Of a stretch of DNA of 64,000 nt, positions 58,999 to 64,000 are shown piece after piece (position 1 is the first letter of the stretch; each line of letters begins with the position of its first letter). The stretch is taken from NCBI RefSeq assembly GCF_001050515.1, contig NZ_CAHS01000006.1, forward strand, positions 248,001 through 312,000, read 5' to 3'. The position numbers and the translations under genes were made by a program. The notes beneath the pieces were generated by a model. It worked only from the letters and a program-made list of their open reading frames with translations, ran no database searches and had not been told where the DNA came from. This DNA comes from Erwinia piriflorinigrans CFBP 5888. Its GTDB lineage: Bacteria; Pseudomonadota; Gammaproteobacteria; Enterobacterales; Enterobacteriaceae.

Positions 58999-59658
58999 AT
59001 GACGCAGGATGAACTGAAAAAGGCTGTAGGCTGGGCCGCGCTTGATTACGTCACGCCGGGGACTATCGTTGGGGTTGGCACCGGTTCGACCGCCGCGCAT
59101 TTTATTGATGCGCTGGCGTCGATCAAACACCAAATCGAGGGAACGGTTTCCAGCTCGGAGATTTCTACCGCCAGACTGAAGGCTTACGGCATCCCCGTTT
59201 TCGACCTCAACGAAATCGACGCCCTCTCGCTCTATGTTGACGGCGCTGATGAGATCAACGGGCAGATGCAAATGATCAAAGGCGGTGGTGCCGCGCTGAC
59301 GCGTGAGAAGATCATTGCTGCGGTCGCCGATCGCTTTATCTGCATTGCTGATGAGTCGAAGCAGGTTGATGTGTTAGGACATTTTCCACTGCCTGTGGAA
59401 GTGATCCCGATGGCACGCGCCTATGTCGCGCGCGAGCTGGTAAAGCTCGGCGGCCTGCCGGAATACCGTCAGGATGTGGTGACCGACAACGGTAATATTA
59501 TTCTCGACGTGCATAATCTCAGCATTATTGACCCCATCAGGCTGGAAACAGCGATCAACGCCCTGACTGGCGTGGTGACAGTGGGCCTGTTTGCCGCCCG
59601 TGGTGCCGATGTGGCGCTGATTGGCACTGCCCGTGGTGTGCAGACCATTAAAAAATGA
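58999..59658 (+). CDS. rpiA: Ribose-5-phosphate isomerase A
   Basis: 219 residues. Interconverts ribose 5-phosphate and ribulose 5-phosphate. Phosphate loop [13 protein letters not shown], catalytic region [27 protein letters not shown] and [11 protein letters not shown] are intact. Works with tktA in the pentose phosphate pathway. Confidence 0.97.
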   Translation: MTQDELKKAVGWAALDYVTPGTIVGVGTGSTAAHFIDALASIKHQIEGTVSSSEISTARLKAYGIPVFDLNEIDALSLYVDGADEINGQMQMIKGGGAALTREKIIAAVADRFICIADESKQVDVLGHFPLPVEVIPMARAYVARELVKLGGLPEYRQDVVTDNGNIILDVHNLSIIDPIRLETAINALTGVVTVGLFAARGADVALIGTARGVQTIKK

Positions 59659-60044
59659 TCTGTCAGGTGTCGTGTCGGCACCTGATATTTCGGCATAAAA
59701 AAAACAATTTTTTCATGACTAAAATTTAGTGACTTATGTCACATTGTGCTCTCCAGCTGTGCGATCCTCCTGATGTCAGGGATTGCGCCGCGATTTTCTA
59801 TTGATTTGTGCTGCATGTTGGGCCAGCCGTGCTGAACCGCAGGCAATCGTTTGTATTGCTGCTGGCGTAAATTTTGTTATTTTGGCAGAAGGCTATCTTA
59901 TATCCTCACCAGAACGCCTGTTGCAGCATGGTGCCGCTTTACCTGCTGGCTTAGCCTGGCGCAGCGTACAGCGCCTCGACAACAGGCGGGATGATGAGGA
60001 TCCAGCCACATCTGAGGTCTGCAAAACAAGGTCGGGAACGCGAA
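59659..60044. other. Intergenic region between rpiA and serA
   Basis: 386 bases. TCAGGTG and CACCTGA (59663-59685) form a 7-bp stem just past the rpiA stop, a weak terminator. The stretch 59690-59760 is AT-rich and would suit the serA promoter and Lrp/CRP control known from E. coli, but I cannot assign sites. No gene seen; short frames lack ribosome sites. Confidence 0.55.
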
Positions 60045-61283
60045 ATGGCAAAAGTATCACTGGAGAAAGACAAGATTAAATTCCTGTTGGTGGAAGGCGT
60101 GCATCAGAGTGCAGTTGATAATCTGCGCTCGGCGGGCTACACCAACATCGAATTTCATAAGGGCGCACTGGATAGCGAATCGCTGAAAGAATCTATCCGC
60201 GATGCGCACTTTATTGGACTGCGTTCGCGTACCCACCTCACCGAAGAGATCTTCGCTGCGGCGGAGAAACTGGTGGCCGTTGGCTGCTTCTGCATTGGGA
60301 CTAACCAGGTTGATTTGGACGCTGCGGCGATACGCGGTATTCCGGTATTCAATGCGCCATTCTCTAATACTCGCTCCGTCGCTGAGCTGGTTATCGGGGA
60401 GCTGCTGTTGATGTTGCGCGGTGTTCCTGCGGCAAACGCCAAAGCGCACCGTGGTCAGTGGCACAAGCTGGCGGTTGGCTCCTATGAAGCGCGTGGCAAG
60501 AAGCTGGGTATCATCGGCTACGGTCATATTGGTATGCAGCTGGGCGTACTGGCGGAAAGCCTCGGCATGCACGTTTTCTTCTATGATATCGAAAGCAAGC
60601 TGCCGCTCGGTAATGCTACCCAGGTTCAACATCTTTCTGACCTGCTGAATATGAGCGATGTGGTAAGCCTGCATGTGCCGGAAACTCCGTCCACCCAAGA
60701 TATGATTGGCGCAGAACAGCTGTCGCAGATGAAGCCAGGCGCACTGCTGATCAACGCCTCACGCGGCACGGTGGTAGATATTCCTGCTTTGTGCAATGCT
60801 CTGGCGTCTAAGCATCTGGCGGGCGCGGCAATTGACGTATTCCCGGTAGAGCCGGCTACCAACAGCGATCCTTTCAATTCACCGCTGTGTGAGTTTGATA
60901 ACGTCATCCTGACGCCACATATCGGCGGTTCTACTCAGGAAGCGCAGGAGAATATCGGTATTGAAGTGGCGGGGAAACTGGCGAAATACTCCGATAACGG
61001 CTCTACGCTGTCAGCGGTTAATTTCCCTGAGGCTTCACTGCCTATGCATGGGGCCAACGCCAGCCGCCTGATGCATATTCATGAAAACCGTCCCGGCGTA
61101 CTGACGGCGATTAACCAGATCTTTGCCGAGCAGGGCATTAATATCCTCGCTCAGTATCTGCAAACGACCCCGCAGATGGGATATGTGGTGATTGATGTCG
61201 AAGCACCGCAGGAAATTGCCGATAAAGCGTTGCAGCTGATGAAGGCGATCCCGGGAACCGTCCGCGCCCGTCTGCTTTACTAA
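60045..61283 (+). CDS. serA: D-3-phosphoglycerate dehydrogenase
   Basis: 412 residues from ATG 60045 (MAKVSLEKDKIKFLLVEGVH), the E. coli-like start; 18 upstream codons are open. First step of serine synthesis. NAD fold LGIIGYGHIGMQLGVLAESL, catalytic His in LTPHIGGSTQEAQ, and a C-terminal ACT domain (about 335-412; NRPGVLTAINQIFAEQGINI) for serine feedback inhibition. Confidence 0.97.
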   Translation: MAKVSLEKDKIKFLLVEGVHQSAVDNLRSAGYTNIEFHKGALDSESLKESIRDAHFIGLRSRTHLTEEIFAAAEKLVAVGCFCIGTNQVDLDAAAIRGIPVFNAPFSNTRSVAELVIGELLLMLRGVPAANAKAHRGQWHKLAVGSYEARGKKLGIIGYGHIGMQLGVLAESLGMHVFFYDIESKLPLGNATQVQHLSDLLNMSDVVSLHVPETPSTQDMIGAEQLSQMKPGALLINASRGTVVDIPALCNALASKHLAGAAIDVFPVEPATNSDPFNSPLCEFDNVILTPHIGGSTQEAQENIGIEVAGKLAKYSDNGSTLSAVNFPEASLPMHGANASRLMHIHENRPGVLTAINQIFAEQGINILAQYLQTTPQMGYVVIDVEAPQEIADKALQLMKAIPGTVRARLLY

Positions 61284-61290
61284 CGTTCCG

Positions 61291-61332
61291 CTGGCTCAAC
61301 CCCCCGGCGAAAGCGTCGGGGGGTTGAGCCAG
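61291..61332. terminator. Bidirectional terminator between serA and fau
   Basis: A 19-bp stem (CTGGCTCAACCCCCCGGCG with its inverted copy, one G-T wobble) closes on an AAAG loop. It lies 7 bases after serA and 4 bases from the fau stop, serving both converging genes. Confidence 0.9.
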
Positions 61333-61336
61333 CTGA

Positions 61337-61936
61337 TTAACGCCGCAATGACCATTGCCAAATCTTTGACGGCGTGATCAGCGCTGGTAGCGGCACATCC
61401 CACTCCGCCATCGGTAACTGCTCCACCTGCTGACAGTCATGCGCCAGCCCCACCGGTAAAAAACCGTGCTGTGGCCAGTTCTGCAACGTTCTGTCGTAAA
61501 ATCCTCCGCCCATACCCAGTCGTTGCCCTGCCTTATCAAAGGCCACCAGCGGCACCATCATCACGTCCAGCTCGGAGAGTGGCAGAATATGACGAATATC
61601 CAGCGGTGGCTCTGGGATGCGCAGACGGTTGATTGTCAGAGCGGTTTGTTGGTCATAGCGCATAAACAGCAGATTGCCCGGTGAGAACGGATGCAGCACC
61701 GGCAAATACACATTTTGCTTACGTTGCCAGAGGCGGGCGATGAGTGGGCGTGTATTGAGTTCACCATCGACGGAAAGGAACAGCGCAATGTTTTTCGCTT
61801 GCTGTAACGGGGCAAAATTTAGCGCCCGTTCGGCGGCCTGCACGGCGGCAAGCTGCTGCTGTTCGTCGCTGATTTGGCGGCGCAGCTGGCGGATGTGGTG
61901 ACGGATATCCTGACGATCGCGCAGGTTGAGGTTCAT
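61337..61936 (-). CDS. fau: 5-formyltetrahydrofolate cyclo-ligase
   Basis: 199 residues. MTHFS family: LRRQISDEQQQLAAVQAAER, FLSVDGELNTRPLI, PLVAFDKAGQRLGMGGGFYDR with the ATP/folate site. Recycles 5-formyl-THF. Downstream of the 6S RNA gene on the same strand, as in E. coli (ygfA), where both share a transcript. Confidence 0.93.
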   Translation of the reverse strand: MNLNLRDRQDIRHHIRQLRRQISDEQQQLAAVQAAERALNFAPLQQAKNIALFLSVDGELNTRPLIARLWQRKQNVYLPVLHPFSPGNLLFMRYDQQTALTINRLRIPEPPLDIRHILPLSELDVMMVPLVAFDKAGQRLGMGGGFYDRTLQNWPQHGFLPVGLAHDCQQVEQLPMAEWDVPLPALITPSKIWQWSLRR

Positions 61937-62106
61937 AAAAGCAGCGTCTCCCGGTACAGGTGCAGTCTGCGGTTAGACATCACGCCTTACCTGAACACCC
62001 GATTCGATGTGCTGGATGAGCGTAACGCAAAATCTTGTTGCAGTGAGTGTAGGTGACGGGGAGGCGAAGGGACAGTCAATGGCTGGGTAGAGCAGGAATA
62101 AAAGAG

Positions 62107-62290
62107 GGATCTCCGAGATGCCGCCGCAGGCTGTAACCCTTGAACCCTTGGTTCAAGATGAGCATGCCGTCGTAACCATCAGGTTTCTCGGACGGACCGA
62201 GCATACACACAGGTTACAGAGCGCCACACTCTGTTTGGTATGAAATATCGGCTCAGGGGACTGGCCCGCTTGCAAACACCTCAGAGAATT
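62107..62290 (-). ncRNA. ssrS: 6S RNA
   Basis: About 184 bases on the minus strand. Conserved blocks shared with E. coli 6S RNA include CAAGCGGGCCAGTCCCCTGA, GCCGATATTTCATACCA, TGCTCGGTCCGTCCGAGAA, and TTGAACCAAGGGTTCAAGG then GGCGGCATCTCGGAGAT at the 3' end. The ends pair (TCTCTGAGG with the CTCGGAGA region), giving the long hairpin that mimics an open promoter and sequesters sigma-70 RNA polymerase. Position between zapA and fau is the conserved one. Exact ends are estimated by comparison. Confidence 0.95.
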
Positions 62291-62331
62291 TTGTCCTTCA
62301 ACGTCACTCTATCATAGCTAACGGTAAAGTG

Positions 62332-62661
62332 TTATTCGAAGTTCGTTCCGGTACGTTCAGTAATGCGACCCTGTTCAAGCAATGCCTGTTCGATGGTCTG
62401 TTGCAGCATCCGGATACGCTGCTCCATATTTGACGCATAGTCACGAGTTTTAGATTTTTCCTGCGCCAACTCATGGCAAATATTCAGGGCAGCAATAAAA
62501 ACTAACTGCTCGGTATTCGTGACTCTAGTGCGAACTTTTAAGTCTTGCAACCGTTGATTGAGGTCTTCAGCAGCCAGGTTCAGCGCATCTTGCTGTTCCG
62601 GCGGACAATTTACTCGTAATGAACGGCCAAAAATTTGAAGATCTACCGGTTGTGCAGACAT
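62332..62661 (-). CDS. zapA: Cell division protein ZapA
   Basis: 109 residues from ATG 62661 ([20 protein letters not shown]), same length and start as E. coli; 12 upstream codons are open but not conserved. N-terminal globular domain then a long coiled coil (about 70-100, [17 protein letters not shown]). Bundles FtsZ filaments at the Z-ring. Diverges from ygfB. Confidence 0.96.
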   Translation of the reverse strand: MSAQPVDLQIFGRSLRVNCPPEQQDALNLAAEDLNQRLQDLKVRTRVTNTEQLVFIAALNICHELAQEKSKTRDYASNMEQRIRMLQQTIEQALLEQGRITERTGTNFE

Positions 62662-62831
62662 GTCACCATCCTGACTGATTACTGTACCCGCAATCATCCT
62701 TACCGCTCAAGGGCTTGGAACGGGCGTCACTATAACTACCCCAAATATAAGAAACAACCCCTTTCTGGAATCATCGAGGCACCTGGTGGTAGCATAACAT
62801 GAACTTATTCAGCCAACGACGGCCAAAACGT

Positions 62832-63410
62832 ATGTCACTAACTAATATCATGCCGGGCTACAACGCTCTGGCCTCAGTACTTACCCAGCAGGGTGTTGCC
62901 ATGACTCCTGCCGAAATGCATGGTCTGATCAGCGGATTAATCTGCGGCGGCAGCGGTGACCGCTGGCAGACCCAAGTGCACGATCTAACCAACGAGGGGA
63001 TGGCCTGGTCACAGGTGCTGGCTCTGCCTCTGCAAGAGCTGCACGACGCCACGGGCAATGCGCTGGAAGATGACGGCTTCCTGTTTCAGCTTTACCTGCC
63101 GGATGATGATGACATCAGCGTATTTGACCGCGCCGATGCCCTTGCTGGCTGGGTCAACCACTTCTTGTTGGGATTAGGCGTCACGCAGCCAAAACTCGAC
63201 AAGGTGAAGGGAGAGACCGGCGAAGCGATCGACGATTTACGCACTATTGCCCAGCTCGGTTATGATGAAGATGAAGATCAGGAAGAGTTGGAGCAGTCTC
63301 TGGAAGAGGTCGTGGAGTATGTGCGCGTAGCCGCATTACTGTGCCACGATACCTTTACCCGAGTGGTAGCGCCCACCAACGTCGAAATGAAAAAACCGAC
63401 GCTGCATTAA
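62832..63410 (+). CDS. ygfB: YgfB/UPF0149 family protein
   Basis: 192 residues from ATG 62832 ([20 protein letters not shown]), matching E. coli length; an ATG at 62799 is also in frame. Conserved [34 protein letters not shown] and [20 protein letters not shown]. Highly acidic, helical. E. coli function unclear; in Pseudomonas a homologue affects antibiotic resistance regulation. Upstream of pepP as in E. coli, 51 bases apart. Confidence 0.94.
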   Translation: MSLTNIMPGYNALASVLTQQGVAMTPAEMHGLISGLICGGSGDRWQTQVHDLTNEGMAWSQVLALPLQELHDATGNALEDDGFLFQLYLPDDDDISVFDRADALAGWVNHFLLGLGVTQPKLDKVKGETGEAIDDLRTIAQLGYDEDEDQEELEQSLEEVVEYVRVAALLCHDTFTRVVAPTNVEMKKPTLH

Positions 63411-63461
63411 GGGAAATCCCCCGACAGTGGTGATTTAACGGATTTGCATTCAGGAGGTTGA

Positions 63462-64000
63462 ATGACCCAGCAAGAGTTTTTGCGTCGCCGCCAGGCGCTG
63501 TTAATGAAAATGGCCCCGGCCAGTGCGGCGTTAATTTTTGCCGCCCCGGAAGTCACGCGCAGCAACGACAGCGAATATCCTTATCGGCAGAACAGTGATT
63601 TCTGGTACTTCACCGGCTTTAACGAGCCGGAAGCCGTGCTGCTGCTGATAAAAAGCGCAGATAATCACAGTCACAGCGTGTTATTCAACCGTGTGCGTGA
63701 CCTGACCGCTGAAATCTGGTTTGGACGTCGCCTCGGGCAGGACGCCGCGCCTGAAACGCTGGCGGTGGACCGGGCATTACCGTGGGATGATATGGCAGAT
63801 CAGCTCCATCTGTTGCTGAACGGGCTGGATGTTGTTTATCACGCGCAGGGGCAGTATGCCTTTGCTGACGGCATCGTTTTTAGCGCGTTAGAGAAACTGC
63901 GTCAGGGTTCACGCCAGAATCTCTCTGCACCTGCCACGCTCACCGACTGGCGGCCGTGGGTACATGAACTGCGTCTGATTAAATCTCCTGAAGAACAGGC
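63462..64000 (+). CDS. pepP: Xaa-Pro aminopeptidase (PepP), 3' end outside the window
   Basis: The ATG at 63462 follows a perfect AGGAGGT ribosome site. About 179 residues are visible, starting MTQQEFLRRRQALLMKMAPA and including the N-terminal (AMP_N) domain: SNDSEYPYRQNSDFWYFTGF and AEIWFGRRLGQDAAPE. The catalytic metal-binding domain lies beyond the right edge. Removes N-terminal residues preceding proline. Probably co-transcribed with ygfB; in E. coli ubiH and ubiI follow. Confidence 0.95.
   Translation, partial: MTQQEFLRRRQALLMKMAPASAALIFAAPEVTRSNDSEYPYRQNSDFWYFTGFNEPEAVLLLIKSADNHSHSVLFNRVRDLTAEIWFGRRLGQDAAPETLAVDRALPWDDMADQLHLLLNGLDVVYHAQGQYAFADGIVFSALEKLRQGSRQNLSAPATLTDWRPWVHELRLIKSPEEQ

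Noticed and set aside
1..64000. CRISPR arrays, complete insertion sequences, rRNA genes
   Set aside because: No regularly spaced repeats, transposase genes with terminal repeats, or rRNA sequences were seen in the window.

Overview
The window looks like the chromosome of an Erwiniaceae bacterium, probably Erwinia. Most genes match the E. coli block running from pheV/speC through mutY, hemW, galP, metK, speA/speB, tktA, pgk, fbaA, argO, argP, serA and zapA to pepP. Gene order is largely conserved, the proteins are close to full length, and a clear 6S RNA lies between zapA and fau. The genus is inferred from protein character and gene order; no database was searched.

Layout. Bases 1-5330 are the integrase end of an integrative and conjugative element (SPI-7/PAPI style) with its tyrosine integrase next to the 3' end of a tRNA-Phe gene. 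Bases 5726-13326 hold a chaperone-usher fimbrial operon on the minus strand: major subunit, chaperone, usher, tip adhesin, second chaperone, a LuxR-type regulator and a second DNA-binding regulator. Then come speC, a TetR regulator and the mltC-yggX-mutY / trmB-yggL-yggN / hemW-rdgB-yggT-yggS / yggR housekeeping group. An inserted four-gene minus-strand operon (periplasmic peroxiredoxin, DsbD-like electron carrier, ECF sigma factor, NrsF-like anti-sigma factor) sits between yggR and ruvX; its upstream region carries a sequence resembling a SigF-type promoter. ruvX, yqgE, gshB, rsmE, endA, sprT and galP follow.

Two AT-rich insertions interrupt the conserved backbone. One, between galP and metK, is a single 1029-residue protein that I read as a DUF6543 (dermonecrotic-toxin-domain) protein with a degenerate metallopeptidase-like motif near its C-terminus. 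The other, between speB and loiP, is a two-gene unit: a non-heme iron/2-oxoglutarate amino-acid hydroxylase of the clavaminate synthase/AsnO/VioC type and a LysE-family exporter. It lies in an arginine and polyamine neighbourhood (speA, speB; argO and argP further on).

The last third is central metabolism and housekeeping: tktA, epd-pgk-fbaA, mscS, argO, yggE, argP, rpiA, serA, fau, 6S RNA, zapA, ygfB and the start of pepP, cut by the right edge. The best candidates for new biology are the DUF6543 protein, the hydroxylase-exporter pair, the sigma factor/thiol-redox operon with its putative promoter, the diverged MobH-like protein of the element, and possible short leader ORFs beside the attachment site and upstream of speC.
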